64,000 nt of DNA from positions 1-64,000 of the forward strand of contig NZ_LGDY01000105.1 in the NCBI RefSeq assembly GCF_001279525.1. Direction: 5' to 3'. Each line of letters opens with the position of its first letter. The first letter of the stretch is position 1. The notes under the pieces are model-generated. The model worked only from the letters and a program-made list of their open reading frames with translations, ran no database searches and was not told the origin of the DNA. The position numbers and the translations under genes are program-made. This document shows positions 8,496 to 18,443 of this stretch, one piece after another. The DNA is from Nocardia sp. NRRL S-836. Lineage in GTDB: Bacteria > Actinomycetota > Actinomycetes > Mycobacteriales > Pseudonocardiaceae.

Positions 8496-8606
8496 GCCAG
8501 CGCATCGGCCAGGACACCACGTCCCACCCCCGCGTCACCCATTTGGCGAGGTCAGGAGGTGCGTATCCTGGTGCTGGCTCTCGGTTTCACCGGTAGCGGG
8601 AGGTGG

Positions 8607-9836
8607 ATGGGCTCCATGACCAGCGACCAAAGCCTTGGCCTGCGTGTCAAGCGCGCCCGCAAGCGCCGCCAGCTCACCCAGGAGCAGCTGGCGGAGAAGG
8701 CCGAGGTCAGCGTTGACCTGGTGCGCAAGCTGGAACAGGAGATCCGGCACACGGCCAGCATGAGTTCGTTGACCCGCATCGCCCGTGCGCTGGACGTCGA
8801 CGTGCCGCAGCTCCTGGGGCAGACCAGCACCATCGAGCCGATGGTCGACGAGGAGTCCGTCGGCATTCTGGCCATCCGCGATGAGCTGACCTCGCTGTCC
8901 TACTTCCCAGGGCTGGCGGACGAAGAGGTCTTCAACGACGAGCCGCCCTCGGTCGATGGACTCCGCCTGGCCCTCGCCCACGCGGAGTCCATCCGCCAGC
9001 ACGGTTCGTTCGCGCAGCTCGGCGTCATGCTGCCCGGTCTCATGGCCGAGGCGCGCGCAGCGGTGCGTGAGCTGGACGGTGACGACCAGGTGACCGCCTA
9101 CGGACTGCTGTCCGAGGTCATCCAGATCGCCTCGACGATGTTGACCGCACTCGGCAAGCCGGACATCGGCTACATCGGCCTCATCCGTGCCCAGGAAGCC
9201 GCGGAGCGCTCCGGTGACGAGCTGTTGCAGGCGATGAACGTCTCGGCCCTGTCATGGGTGTTCTTCAAGCAGGGACGACTGGCCGACGCCGAAACGGCCG
9301 CGTTGCGCAAGGCCGAACAGCTCAGGCCGGACTTCCTGCGCGACTCGGCGGAGCGGCTGGCGGTGTGGGGGATCTTGATGCTCCGGGCAGGCAGCGCGGC
9401 TGTGCGCAACAAGCAGGTCGAACGCTCGGAAGAGCACATGAGCCTGGCCCGCGCGGCTGCGGCACGGGTCGGCAGCGACCACAACATCTACGCCACACCG
9501 TTCGGGCCGACCAACGCCGCCATCGCGGCCGTGAACGCGGCGGTGGAGAGCGAACGCTTCGAGTACGCGCTGGAGCTGGCCAAGTCGGTGCCCGCCAACG
9601 GTTGGGTGTCGCCCACGTTCCGTGCGAGGCACCTGCTCGACCTGGCCATAGCGCACAGCGAGCTCGACCAGGACGAAGCCGCTACCGCACAGCTCCTCGC
9701 GGCGGAACGCATCGCGCCGGAATGGATGCGCTACCACACCCTCAGCCGCCAGACGGTGCACGAGCTGGCCGAGCGCGCGCGCCGCAAGCAGACGCCGCTC
9801 CTGCGGCTGGCCGATCGGCTGGACATCGACCTGTAG
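8607..9836 (+). CDS. XRE regulator with TPR-like C-terminal domain
   Basis: About 409 residues. An N-terminal XRE helix-turn-helix (KRARKRRQLTQEQLAEKAEV and VDLVRKLEQ) is followed by a long alpha-helical region typical of the TPR-like sensor domains in actinomycete regulators. ATG 8607 has GGGAGGT directly upstream and is preferred over the earlier GTG at 8559. The next gene on the same strand encodes a Cys-rich conserved protein; this pair is frequent in actinomycetes, and the regulator may act on it. Ligand and targets unknown. Confidence 0.82.
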   Translation: MGSMTSDQSLGLRVKRARKRRQLTQEQLAEKAEVSVDLVRKLEQEIRHTASMSSLTRIARALDVDVPQLLGQTSTIEPMVDEESVGILAIRDELTSLSYFPGLADEEVFNDEPPSVDGLRLALAHAESIRQHGSFAQLGVMLPGLMAEARAAVRELDGDDQVTAYGLLSEVIQIASTMLTALGKPDIGYIGLIRAQEAAERSGDELLQAMNVSALSWVFFKQGRLADAETAALRKAEQLRPDFLRDSAERLAVWGILMLRAGSAAVRNKQVERSEEHMSLARAAAARVGSDHNIYATPFGPTNAAIAAVNAAVESERFEYALELAKSVPANGWVSPTFRARHLLDLAIAHSELDQDEAATAQLLAAERIAPEWMRYHTLSRQTVHELAERARRKQTPLLRLADRLDIDL

Positions 9837-10029
9837 CAACGTCTGCGCAAGGACACGCTGTACCAGCGGACGGCGAAGCGTTGGTGGAGTAGGGCACCCC
9901 GTCCTAGGGCATTTGCTCGTTCGCGCGCGCTCTGAATCGCTGTCACTTCTGACCTGCTCGGAAGGCCGTCATATTCGTGCATAGGCGCCTGGGCGCCTCT
10001 CATCGACGGCAACCTGAGGAAGCGACTGC

Positions 10030-10710
10030 GTGATACCTGCATTCACCGCGACGAACGGGCCGGCACCTGGTCGTGTGCGGGAGAACCACATCATCGCCCC
10101 GTACATCACCGCGTGGAGCGCCGAGCAGCAGATCCCCTCGCGCGTGGTGGAGCGTCCCGGTCACGGCGTCGGCTACGGGGACGAGCTCGTCGGCGACCGG
10201 GACGCACGCGGCGTGTTGTGGCAGCGGCCGGCCCTGCGCCACGGCGTGGGCAAGCCGGAGTTCGGCAGGGTGCATCCGCTCAGGCAACGGCGCGCCATGC
10301 GCAAGCTCCTGTGCCAGGTCTGCGCTGGGCCCGCCGACCGGAACGACGACGGCGTGCTGTGGCTGCTGCGGGACTACCGGGGCGACTGGCCGGACTGGCC
10401 CGACGGCATGGCCTGCACCGAGCCGCCTGTCTGCGTGCGGTGCGTTGTCCTCTCCCTGCGGTTGTGCCCGGCACTCAGGCGGGGAGCCGCGGCTTTCCGC
10501 GTCCGTCGGTTCGAGGTCGCCGGAGTCCGTGGAACGCTCTACCGCAAGGGCGTGTCCGGGCCTGTCGCGGTCGAGGGGTCGAACTTCGCCTACGACGACC
10601 CGGACACCCGCTGGGTGGTCGCCTCGGCTTTGGTCCGCGAACTCCGCGGCTGCACGGTCGTCCCGCTGACGGAACTCGCTGAACAGCACGACGCAGCCCC
10701 ACGGCGGTGA
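10030..10710 (+). CDS. conserved actinomycete protein with two CxxC pairs
   Basis: A 226-residue soluble protein. Two pairs of cysteines, LLCQVCAGPA and VCVRCV about 50 residues apart, look like a zinc-binding treble or ribbon. The rest is not recognisable. GTG 10030 has GAGGAAG a few bases upstream. It follows the XRE-TPR regulator by 193 bases of non-coding DNA that holds its own promoter (no strong repeat seen there). Such proteins are common beside XRE regulators in Streptomyces and Pseudonocardiaceae, but their role is not established. Confidence 0.6.
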   Translation: MIPAFTATNGPAPGRVRENHIIAPYITAWSAEQQIPSRVVERPGHGVGYGDELVGDRDARGVLWQRPALRHGVGKPEFGRVHPLRQRRAMRKLLCQVCAGPADRNDDGVLWLLRDYRGDWPDWPDGMACTEPPVCVRCVVLSLRLCPALRRGAAAFRVRRFEVAGVRGTLYRKGVSGPVAVEGSNFAYDDPDTRWVVASALVRELRGCTVVPLTELAEQHDAAPRR

Positions 10711-10812
10711 CCTCCGCGGAGTAGGTTCACCACGACCCCAACCAGCCTGTGGCACCCTTTGCCGATCATGCCGGTCGGACGTAGCGTGCGCACGGTGGTT
10801 ACGGGAGGTGAC

Positions 10813-12042
10813 ATGGCTGGGGCCGGGAGCTCGCCGTTCCGTCTGCGTGTCCTCGACGCGGTCACGGACGGGGCGCTCAAGGAGCTCGACCTCGACCACC
10901 TCCTGGCGGTGCTGCTGGAACGGGTCCGTGAGCTGCTCGCGGTCGACACCGCCACCGTCCTGCTCGTGGACCGCAGCGGCACGCTGCTGGTGGCGAGGGC
11001 CACCGCCGGTCTGGAGGAGGAGGTCTTCCAGGGGGTGCGGGTGCCGGTCGGCAAGGGGTTCGCGGGGCGGGTGGCGGAGTCGCGGGCGCCGTTGCAGCTC
11101 GAACAGGTCGACGAGTCCACCGTGGTCAACCCGTTGCTGTGGGAGCACGGGCTGGAGGTGCTGCTCGGGGTGCCCATGATCGCCGAGGGGGAGCTGACCG
11201 GGGTTTTGCACGTCGGCAGCACCACGGCGCGCTGGTTCACCGAGGAGGAGATCGAGGCGTTGCAGCTGGTCGCGGACCGGCTGGCGGTGGCGGTGTACGT
11301 GGACCGCACGCGGTCCGAACGGGCCGCGGCCGCGATGTTGCAGGAGAGTCTGCTGCCCTCGCAGCTGCCGAGCACGGCGGGGTGGGAGCTGGCGGCCCGG
11401 TACGTCCCCGGCGCGGAGAGCGGCGTCGGCGGGGACTGGTACGACGTGTTCGACCTGCCCGGCGGGCGGATGGGGGTGGTGATCGGGGACGTCGTCGGCA
11501 ACGGGTTGCGGGCCGCCGTCGTCATGGGGCGGTTGCGCAGCGCGTTGCGCGCGTATGCGCTCGAACACGCCGATCCCGCTGTCGTGCTCGACATGCTCGA
11601 CCGCAAGGCCAACCACTTCGAGCACGACACCATGGCCACCGTCGCCTACGCGGTCGTCGACACGGCGGGTCACCGCATGACCCTCGCCGTGGCCGGGCAC
11701 CTGCCGCCGGTGCTCGCGGTGCCCGGTGAGGCGGCCCGGTTCGCCGATGTCCGCGTCGACCCGCCGGTCGGATTCAACCTCGCCAGCAGCGGGCGCAGGA
11801 GCACCACCGTCGAGCTGCCGCCGGGGGCGCTGGTCGTGCTCTACACCGACGGTCTCGTGGAACGCCGCGGGCAGGACCTCGACGCCGGGCTGGAACGGCT
11901 GCGCGGCGCGGTCACGCCGATGGAACCGGAGGCGGTGTGCATCCAGGTCATGGCCGCGCTGGTCGGGGACCAGCCGGCCACCGACGACGTCGCGCTGGTG
12001 GCGATCCGGCACGGGCAGCCGGGCGACCGGCACGACGGCTGA
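10813..12042 (+). CDS. GAF-SpoIIE (PP2C-type) serine phosphatase
   Basis: About 409 residues. An N-terminal GAF sensor domain (residues about 10-160) is joined to a SpoIIE/RsbU-type phosphatase domain: GVGGDWYDVF and VVIGDVVGNG carry the metal-binding aspartates, and TDGLVER and TDDVALVAIR complete it. Such enzymes dephosphorylate anti-sigma-factor antagonists in response to a ligand or redox signal at the GAF domain. ATG 10813, behind GGGAGGTG, is preferred over the upstream start at 10759. No anti-sigma kinase or antagonist gene is adjacent, so its partner lies elsewhere. Confidence 0.9.
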   Translation: MAGAGSSPFRLRVLDAVTDGALKELDLDHLLAVLLERVRELLAVDTATVLLVDRSGTLLVARATAGLEEEVFQGVRVPVGKGFAGRVAESRAPLQLEQVDESTVVNPLLWEHGLEVLLGVPMIAEGELTGVLHVGSTTARWFTEEEIEALQLVADRLAVAVYVDRTRSERAAAAMLQESLLPSQLPSTAGWELAARYVPGAESGVGGDWYDVFDLPGGRMGVVIGDVVGNGLRAAVVMGRLRSALRAYALEHADPAVVLDMLDRKANHFEHDTMATVAYAVVDTAGHRMTLAVAGHLPPVLAVPGEAARFADVRVDPPVGFNLASSGRRSTTVELPPGALVVLYTDGLVERRGQDLDAGLERLRGAVTPMEPEAVCIQVMAALVGDQPATDDVALVAIRHGQPGDRHDG

Positions 12043-12069
12043 GGCCGGCACGCCAAGTAGGTTGGCGTG

Positions 12070-12567
12070 GTGAGCATCTTCGAGATCCCCGTTTCCACGC
12101 TCTCCGGAGCGCCCGACGCCCTCGGTCCGCTGAAGGGCGAGGTGCTGCTCGTCGTCAACGTCGCGTCGAGGTGCGGGCTGACGCCGCAGTACGCGGGCCT
12201 GGAGCGGCTGCAGGGCAAGTACGCCGACCGCGGGTTCAGCGTGGTGGGCTTCCCGTGCAACCAGTTCGGCGGCCAGGAGCCCGGCACGTCCGAGGAGATC
12301 GCGACGTTCTGCTCGGCCACGTACGGCGTGTCGTTCCCGATGTGCGAGAAGGTCGACGTGAACGGCGCCGGCCGCCACCCCGTCTACGAGGCGCTGACCG
12401 GGCACGCCGACGCCGACGGCCAGGCCGGTGACGTGCAGTGGAACTTCGAGAAGTTCCTCGTGTCCGGTGACGGCGAGGTGCTCGCCCGGTTCCGGCCGGC
12501 CACCGAGCCCGAGGCCGAGGTGGTCACCTCGGCCATCGAGTCGGCGCTCGACCGGCGTCAGGCCTGA
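12070..12567 (+). CDS. glutathione peroxidase family thiol peroxidase
   Basis: About 165 residues, the usual length. The peroxidatic cysteine is in NVASRCGLTP (cysteine where animal enzymes have selenocysteine), the conserved Gln lies in FPCNQFGGQEPG and the Trp-Asn in VQWNFEKFLV, giving the full catalytic tetrad. It reduces hydroperoxides in the cytoplasm; in actinomycetes, which lack glutathione, the electron donor is probably thioredoxin. GTG 12070 lies six bases after TAGGTT (leaderless); GTG 12067 is one codon earlier. Confidence 0.9.
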   Translation: MSIFEIPVSTLSGAPDALGPLKGEVLLVVNVASRCGLTPQYAGLERLQGKYADRGFSVVGFPCNQFGGQEPGTSEEIATFCSATYGVSFPMCEKVDVNGAGRHPVYEALTGHADADGQAGDVQWNFEKFLVSGDGEVLARFRPATEPEAEVVTSAIESALDRRQA

Positions 12568-12588
12568 CCCAACGCGGCCACCACGAGG

Positions 12589-13227
<639 letters not shown>

Positions 13228-13228
13228 G

Positions 13229-14002
13229 TCAGTCCGCCTCCCGGACGCGGGTGGTGCGCTTCTCGATGTCCTTGCGCGCGGCCTGCTCCGGCGTGAGCGC
13301 GACGACGTTCTGCACGAACACGCCCGGCAGGTGCACGTGGTCGGGGTCGATCTCACCGGTGTCGACGACCCGTTCGGCCTCGACCACCGTGAACCGGCCC
13401 GCCATCGCGACGGCGGGGTTGAAGTTGCGCGCGGCGGCGTGGAAGACGCAGTTGCCCGCGCGGTCGGCGACCGCGGCCCGCACCAGCGCCACGTCGGTCA
13501 CGATCGACTCCTCCAGCACCATCTCCCTGCCGTGGAACGTCCTGACCTCCTTCGGCGGCGAGACGACCGCGACCGTGCCGTCGGGGTGGTAGCGCCACGG
13601 CAGCCCGCCCTCGGACACCAGCGTGCCGACACCGGTCGGGGTGTAGAACGCGCCGACGCCGGAACCGCCCGCCCGCAACCGTTCCGCGAGTGTCCCCTGT
13701 GGAGTGAGCTCGACCGTCAGCTCGCCGGAGAGGTACTGCCGGGCGAACTCCTTGTTCTCGCCGACGTAGGACGCGATCACGCGGCTGATCCGGCGGTGGT
13801 CGAGCAGCAGCCCGAGACCGGCGCCGTCCACGCCGCAGTTGTTGGACACGATCGTGAGGTCGTCGGCGCCCTGCTCCAGCAACGCCTCGATCAGGAACCA
13901 CGGGATGCCCGCGAGTCCGAAGCCGCCGACCGCGATGCTCGCGCCGGACCGGACCCCCGCGACCGCCTCGGCCGGGCTCGCGACCACCTTGTCCAGGCTC
14001 AC
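13229..14002 (-). CDS. 3-oxoacid (3-oxoadipate) CoA-transferase, alpha subunit
   Basis: A 257-residue subunit [11 protein letters not shown] near residue 27, [20 protein letters not shown] and [15 protein letters not shown] are family hallmarks, and it ends with the [11 protein letters not shown] block. It forms the heterotetramer with the beta subunit encoded next. The start is GTG 14002, overlapping the stop of the thiolase gene (GTGA), so translation is coupled. It is the middle gene of a three-gene catabolic operon. Confidence 0.9.
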   Translation of the reverse strand: MSLDKVVASPAEAVAGVRSGASIAVGGFGLAGIPWFLIEALLEQGADDLTIVSNNCGVDGAGLGLLLDHRRISRVIASYVGENKEFARQYLSGELTVELTPQGTLAERLRAGGSGVGAFYTPTGVGTLVSEGGLPWRYHPDGTVAVVSPPKEVRTFHGREMVLEESIVTDVALVRAAVADRAGNCVFHAAARNFNPAVAMAGRFTVVEAERVVDTGEIDPDHVHLPGVFVQNVVALTPEQAARKDIEKRTTRVREAD

Positions 14003-15210
14003 GACCGCACCGCCTCGAACACCGCGGCGAGCCCCTGTCCGCCGCCGATGCACATCGTCTCCAGGCCGTAGCGGCTGTCGCGGCGCCGCATCTCGTGGGC
14101 GAGCGTGGCGAGGATGCGCGCACCGGTGGCACCGACGGGGTGGCCGAGCGAGATGCCGGACCCGTTGGGGTTGAGCCGCTCGTCGGCCGGGTCGATCTTC
14201 CACTCGCGCAGGCAGGCCAGCACCTGCGCGGCGAACGCCTCGTTGAGCTCGATGACGTCCAGGTCGTCGAGGGTGAGCCCGGCGCGGTCGAGCGCGGCGG
14301 CCGCGGCCGGCACCGGGCCGATGCCCATGACCTCGGGGCCCACTCCGGCCACGGCCCACGACCGCAGCCGCAGCAGGGGCCGCAGCCCGCGCCGCTCCGC
14401 TTCGGCGAGGGTGGTGACCACGCACAGCGCGGCGCCGTCGTTCTGCCCGCTGGCGTTGCCCGCGGTGACGGTCGACTCCGGGTCGATCTTCACGCGCACC
14501 GGCCGCAACGCCGCCAGGTCCTCGATCGTCGTCTCGGGCCGGGGGTGCTCGTCGCGGTCGACGACAACGTCACCCTTGCGGCCCGGCACGGTCACCGGCA
14601 CGAGCTCGTCGGCGAACCGGCCGGCCTCCTGCGCCGCGCCCCACCGCTGCTGGGAGCGCACCGCGAGCTCGTCCTGCTCCTCGCGGGAGATGCCGTACTC
14701 GCGCCGCAGGTTCTCCGCGGTCTCCAGCATGCCGCCGGGCACCGGGTGGAACCGGCCGCCCGCCGTCTCCCGTGCCCGCACCAACCGGTCCATCAGCTCG
14801 ATGTTGCCGCCCCGCACGCCGGTGCGCAGCCCGAGCGCGTAGTGCTCCACCTGCGACATCGACTCGGCGCCACCGGCGACCACGACCCGTGCCGCACCGG
14901 TCGCGACCTGCCCGGCCGCGTAGAGCACGGCCTGCAACCCGGACCCGCACCGGCGGTCGACCTGCGCACCGGGCACGCCCACGCCCAGGCCCGCGTCGAG
15001 CGCGGCGATCCGGCCGATCGCGGGCGACTCGCCGTTGGGGTAGCACTGCCCGAGGACGACGTCGTCCACGTCGCCCTCGCCCAGCCCGGTGCGGCGGAGG
15101 AGCTCCTTCAGCACGGTGGCGGCCAGGTCGGTGGCACCCAGCGGGGCCAGCGCACCGCCGAACCGCCCGACCGGGGTCCGGACGGGCTCGCAGATCACGA
15201 CGTCGGTCAT
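13999..15210 (-). CDS. acetyl-CoA acyltransferase (3-oxoadipyl-CoA thiolase-like)
   Basis: A 403-residue thiolase of normal length. The acyl-carrying cysteine is C88 in DRRCGSGLQ; the histidine is in GHPVGATGA and the second cysteine in MCIGGGQG. It cleaves a 3-oxoacyl-CoA with CoA. Grouped with both CoA-transferase subunits and a divergent LysR it fits the last two steps of the beta-ketoadipate pathway (PcaIJF), but no ring-cleavage genes are in the window. ATG 15210 lies six bases after TAGCGT on the minus strand, so the operon transcript is probably leaderless. Confidence 0.9.
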   Translation of the reverse strand: MTDVVICEPVRTPVGRFGGALAPLGATDLAATVLKELLRRTGLGEGDVDDVVLGQCYPNGESPAIGRIAALDAGLGVGVPGAQVDRRCGSGLQAVLYAAGQVATGAARVVVAGGAESMSQVEHYALGLRTGVRGGNIELMDRLVRARETAGGRFHPVPGGMLETAENLRREYGISREEQDELAVRSQQRWGAAQEAGRFADELVPVTVPGRKGDVVVDRDEHPRPETTIEDLAALRPVRVKIDPESTVTAGNASGQNDGAALCVVTTLAEAERRGLRPLLRLRSWAVAGVGPEVMGIGPVPAAAAALDRAGLTLDDLDVIELNEAFAAQVLACLREWKIDPADERLNPNGSGISLGHPVGATGARILATLAHEMRRRDSRYGLETMCIGGGQGLAAVFEAVRS

Positions 15211-15260
15211 GCCCCGACGCTAGGTCCTCAGGCTGATATCTGGAAATACTCATTTCACGA

Positions 15261-15287
15261 CCATTGAGACTCTGCGAGTATCAATGG
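15261..15287. promoter_or_regulatory. LysR operator, 12-bp inverted repeat
   Basis: Arms CCATTGAGACTC and GAGTATCAATGG around TGC pair at 11 of 12 positions. The right arm ends at the base immediately before the LysR start codon (GTG 15288). A further GAGTAT-type half-site (ATACTC) lies at 15246-15251. In the 77-bp divergent gap to the thiolase operon this is the obvious LTTR regulatory site, able to repress the regulator and activate the operon. Confidence 0.65.
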
Positions 15288-16175
15288 GTGGAACTCCGCC
15301 ATCTGCGCTACTTCGTCTCGGTCGCCGAGGAACGCCACTTCGGCCGTGCCGCGGAACGCCTGCACATGGCGCAACCGCCGCTGTCCCAGCAGATCCAGCA
15401 GCTGGAGGCCGAGCTCGGGGTCACCCTGCTGCACCGCACCACCCGCAGGGTCGAGCTCACCCGCGCCGGCACCGTCTACCTGGAGCGCGCACGGGCCGTG
15501 CTCGCCGCCGTGGACGACGCCGGAGCCGAGGCCCGCCGGGTGGCCGCCGGTCTGGAGGGCCGCCTGGTGGTCGGCTGCGTCGGGTCGGCCACCTACAGCC
15601 TGCTGCCCGCTCTCGCCCGCACCCTGCGCGAGGAGCTGCCGGAGGTCGACTTCGCCTTCCGCGGCGAGATGCTGGCGCCCGACCAGGTCGAGGCCCTGCT
15701 CGCCCGCCGGATCGACCTCGCGCTGCTGCGGCCGCCGGTCGAGCACCCGTCCGTGCGGCTGAGCACGGTGCGCCGCGACCGGCTCATCGTCGCGCTGCCG
15801 CAGGACCACCGGCTCGCCCGGCGCCGCCGGTTGAGGATCGCGGACCTGCGGGAGGAGGACCTCGTCGTGCACGCCTCCCGCGGCCGTTCGGTGATGCACG
15901 ACGTGGTGTCGCGGCTGTGCCGTGCGGCCGGGTTCGAACCGCGGGTCCGGCACGAGGTCGAGGAGACCTCGACGCTGGTCACGTTCGTGGCCTCCGGACT
16001 CGGCGTGGCGGTGGTGCCCGAACCGGTGGCGGAGCTCGGCGTGACCGGGACGGTCTACCGCCCGCTGACCGGCGACCACCGCATCGACCTCGCGGCCGCC
16101 GTGCGCGCGGACGACGACTCACCCGTTCTCACGCGGGCGCTCGCGGTGCTCGACGAGCTGACGCGGCAGCGCTGA
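15288..16175 (+). CDS. LysR-family regulator of the CoA-transferase/thiolase operon
   Basis: About 295 residues, full LTTR length, of the BenM/CatR-like group (LRHLRYFVSVAEERHFGRAA, then AQPPLSQQIQQLE). GTG 15288 gives the canonical start VELRHLRYF; the upstream ATG at 15264 would add eight residues inside the operator. It is divergent from the 3-oxoacid degradation operon and probably activates it in response to a pathway intermediate. The 12-bp inverted repeat abuts its start codon, suggesting tight autoregulation. Confidence 0.9.
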   Translation: MELRHLRYFVSVAEERHFGRAAERLHMAQPPLSQQIQQLEAELGVTLLHRTTRRVELTRAGTVYLERARAVLAAVDDAGAEARRVAAGLEGRLVVGCVGSATYSLLPALARTLREELPEVDFAFRGEMLAPDQVEALLARRIDLALLRPPVEHPSVRLSTVRRDRLIVALPQDHRLARRRRLRIADLREEDLVVHASRGRSVMHDVVSRLCRAAGFEPRVRHEVEETSTLVTFVASGLGVAVVPEPVAELGVTGTVYRPLTGDHRIDLAAAVRADDDSPVLTRALAVLDELTRQR

Positions 16176-16246
16176 ACCGGACCGTCACGTTCTCCGCCCG
16201 GCGGACGATCCAGGAGGTGTAGGCCCCTGGGAGGAAGGTCAGCTCG

Positions 16247-17443
16247 ATGACTCAGACCGGTGCGGACGCGCACGTGCTCGGCGAGGACAGCGCACCGGCG
16301 GTCGGTGAGGTCGAGTGGATCTCCGCCCACGCCGACCCGGTCGTCCGCAACCTGCAGATCACCCACTGCTACCACCGGCTGTCGCGGGCACTGGCCGCGC
16401 GCACCGGCGGGGCCGCGAACTGGTGCACCTTCGCGGTGTGGGCGTCCAGGCAGGTGGGGCAGTCCATCCGGCAGGAGGACCTCGCGCGCACGGTCGAGCG
16501 GCTGCTCAGGTCCTCGCCCGAGGTGGCCGCCGGGGTCGACCTCGTGGTGCGCGGGCTGCGGCGGGGTGTTCCGCAGGAGGTGCTGGAGCACGCCCACGGG
16601 GTGGTGCGGCAGGCCGTGCTGGCGACCGCGCGGCTCGACGACGTCAGCGCCGCCGCGGCACGGGGCAACCTCAAGGTCTTCGAGGAGGTCGCACGGGAGT
16701 TCGCCCGGTTCCTCGCCGCGTTCACCGGCGGTGCGGACGAGCCGATCGGGGAGTTCCGCGACTCGCTGCGGCCCGGTGAGCCGCCGGAGGGGCAGCGCTA
16801 CCTCCGCCAGGCCTTCGGCCGCTACCACCGGGCGATGACCACCGGCGACGCCAAGCAGCGCGCGGAACTGTTGCTGCTGGCCAACATCGAGGTCGGCCTG
16901 CACGAGCAGACCCGGCTGCAGCCGGAGATCGCCGCCGCGATGCAGGCGCCCGTGGTCCACCCCCGCGAGCTCGAACAGCGGCTGTTCGACCTGCTGCTGC
17001 CCGGCAACGCGGTGGTCCGCTGGCTGCGCAAGGCGTTGCTGTTCGTGCTCGGCCGGCGCACCGCCGTGCGCATCGCCACCGAACAGCTCGCCGACCAGGC
17101 ACGTGCGGTGGTCCGGCGTGCGGTGACCCGGCACCTGATGACGCTGGCGCTGCCCGGTGGCGAGGTGCTCGACCTGAGCGACGACCTGCCCGCCACGTTC
17201 CCGCCGCTGCTCACCGAGCTGGCCGACCCGGACCTGCTGGCGTTGCTGGCCCAGGTCGACCCGACGCCCGACAGCGTGCGCGACACCGCCGCGCGGGACT
17301 GGGCCGACCTGCCGGACCGGATGCACTACATCGCCGACATGTTCCGCTGCCACGCCGTGCGCGCCGACCTGCTCGGCCCGCCGTTCACCGCCGAGCAGGT
17401 CGAGGAGCTGACCGCCGGTCGGCGCCCCACCGGCCCGCTCTGA
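16247..17443 (+). CDS. conserved protein of unknown function
   Basis: A 398-residue soluble, mostly helical protein. The segment ITHCYHRLSRAL followed by NWCTFAVWASRQVGQSIR is distinctive, and I have the impression of a widespread uncharacterised family in actinomycetes and myxobacteria. No catalytic motif or membrane segment is visible. ATG 16247 has GGAAGG upstream. It lies between the LysR gene and, convergently, ispH at the edge of the biosynthetic cluster; nothing ties it to either. Confidence 0.65.
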   Translation: MTQTGADAHVLGEDSAPAVGEVEWISAHADPVVRNLQITHCYHRLSRALAARTGGAANWCTFAVWASRQVGQSIRQEDLARTVERLLRSSPEVAAGVDLVVRGLRRGVPQEVLEHAHGVVRQAVLATARLDDVSAAAARGNLKVFEEVAREFARFLAAFTGGADEPIGEFRDSLRPGEPPEGQRYLRQAFGRYHRAMTTGDAKQRAELLLLANIEVGLHEQTRLQPEIAAAMQAPVVHPRELEQRLFDLLLPGNAVVRWLRKALLFVLGRRTAVRIATEQLADQARAVVRRAVTRHLMTLALPGGEVLDLSDDLPATFPPLLTELADPDLLALLAQVDPTPDSVRDTAARDWADLPDRMHYIADMFRCHAVRADLLGPPFTAEQVEELTAGRRPTGPL

Positions 17444-17458
17444 CCATCGGGTGCGCGG

Positions 17459-18400
17459 TCAGTCGGCCCGGCGCACCGCCGACGGCATGGTGAACGAGAT
17501 GGTCTCGGTCGCGGTGGTGTGCGTCGACACGCTGACGGCACCCCGCTCCCGCAGTGCGGCAACCACCTCGTCGACCAGCTCCGGCGGAGCCGATGCACCG
17601 GCCGACACCCCCACCGCGGACACGCCCTCCAGCCACGCCGGGTCGATCTCCGACGCGTCGTCGATCAGGTACGCCGGCGTGCCACCGCGGGCCGCCAGCT
17701 CGACCATGCGCACCGAGTTGGACGAGTTCTTCGACCCCACCACCAGGACCAGGTCGGACCGCGCCGCCACGTCGCGGATCGCGATCTGCCGGTTCGTGGT
17801 GGCGTAGCAGATGTCGTCGGAACCGGGCCCGCGCAGCTGCGGGAACTTGCGCCGCAACGCTTCCACCACCTCGGCGGTCTCGTCCACGGCCAGTGTCGTC
17901 TGCGTCAGGTAGGACACCGGCCCGGTGACCTCCAGCGCCTCGACGTCCGCGGCGGTCTCCACGAGCACCATCCGCTCGGGCGCTTCTCCCAGCGTGCCGT
18001 CCACTTCCTCATGACCCGCGTGTCCGATGAGGACGATCGTGTCGCCGCGGTCGGCGAACCGCCGTGCCTCCGCGTGCACCTTGGCCACCAGCGGGCAGGT
18101 CGCGTCGATCACCTCCAGCGAGCGGTCACCGGCCTCCTCGCGCACGGCGGGGGAGACGCCGTGCGCGGAGAAGACCGCGGTGGCACCGGGCGGTACCTCG
18201 GAGAGCTCCTCCACGAACACGGCGCCACGGGCTTCCAGCGACCGCACGACGTGGATGTTGTGCACGATCTGCTTGCGCACGTAGATGGGGCCGCCGCGCT
18301 GGTCGAGCAGTCGTTCCACGATCTCGATGGCGCGTTCCACCCCGGCGCAGAACGACCTGGGCGATGCGAGCAGCACCGAGCGTGGCGGGTGGTCCGTCAT
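17459..18400 (-). CDS. ispH: 4-hydroxy-3-methylbut-2-enyl diphosphate reductase
   Basis: A 313-residue IspH/LytB protein, last enzyme of the MEP pathway, which turns HMBPP into IPP and DMAPP. The three cysteines that hold the Fe-S cluster are C18 (SFCAG), C102 (DATCPL) and C198 (ICYATTNRQ); the catalytic glutamate lies in [13 protein letters not shown] 18400 starts 43 bases after the upstream gene stop in the same operon. With the dxs gene at 31231 it appears to be a cluster-dedicated copy that boosts isoprenoid supply for the prenylated product; a housekeeping copy should exist elsewhere. Confidence 0.95.
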   Translation of the reverse strand: MTDHPPRSVLLASPRSFCAGVERAIEIVERLLDQRGGPIYVRKQIVHNIHVVRSLEARGAVFVEELSEVPPGATAVFSAHGVSPAVREEAGDRSLEVIDATCPLVAKVHAEARRFADRGDTIVLIGHAGHEEVDGTLGEAPERMVLVETAADVEALEVTGPVSYLTQTTLAVDETAEVVEALRRKFPQLRGPGSDDICYATTNRQIAIRDVAARSDLVLVVGSKNSSNSVRMVELAARGGTPAYLIDDASEIDPAWLEGVSAVGVSAGASAPPELVDEVVAALRERGAVSVSTHTTATETISFTMPSAVRRAD

Positions 18401-18443
18401 CAGGGGGCCTTCCGACTGGGGTGGGTTCGGTGGTGACCAGGCC

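Noticed and set aside
10000..12405. An 801-codon open frame on the minus strand.
   Set aside because: It lies antisense to three well-supported genes (Cys-rich protein, SpoIIE phosphatase, peroxidase) and has the His/Arg/Pro-rich composition typical of reverse frames in GC-rich DNA.
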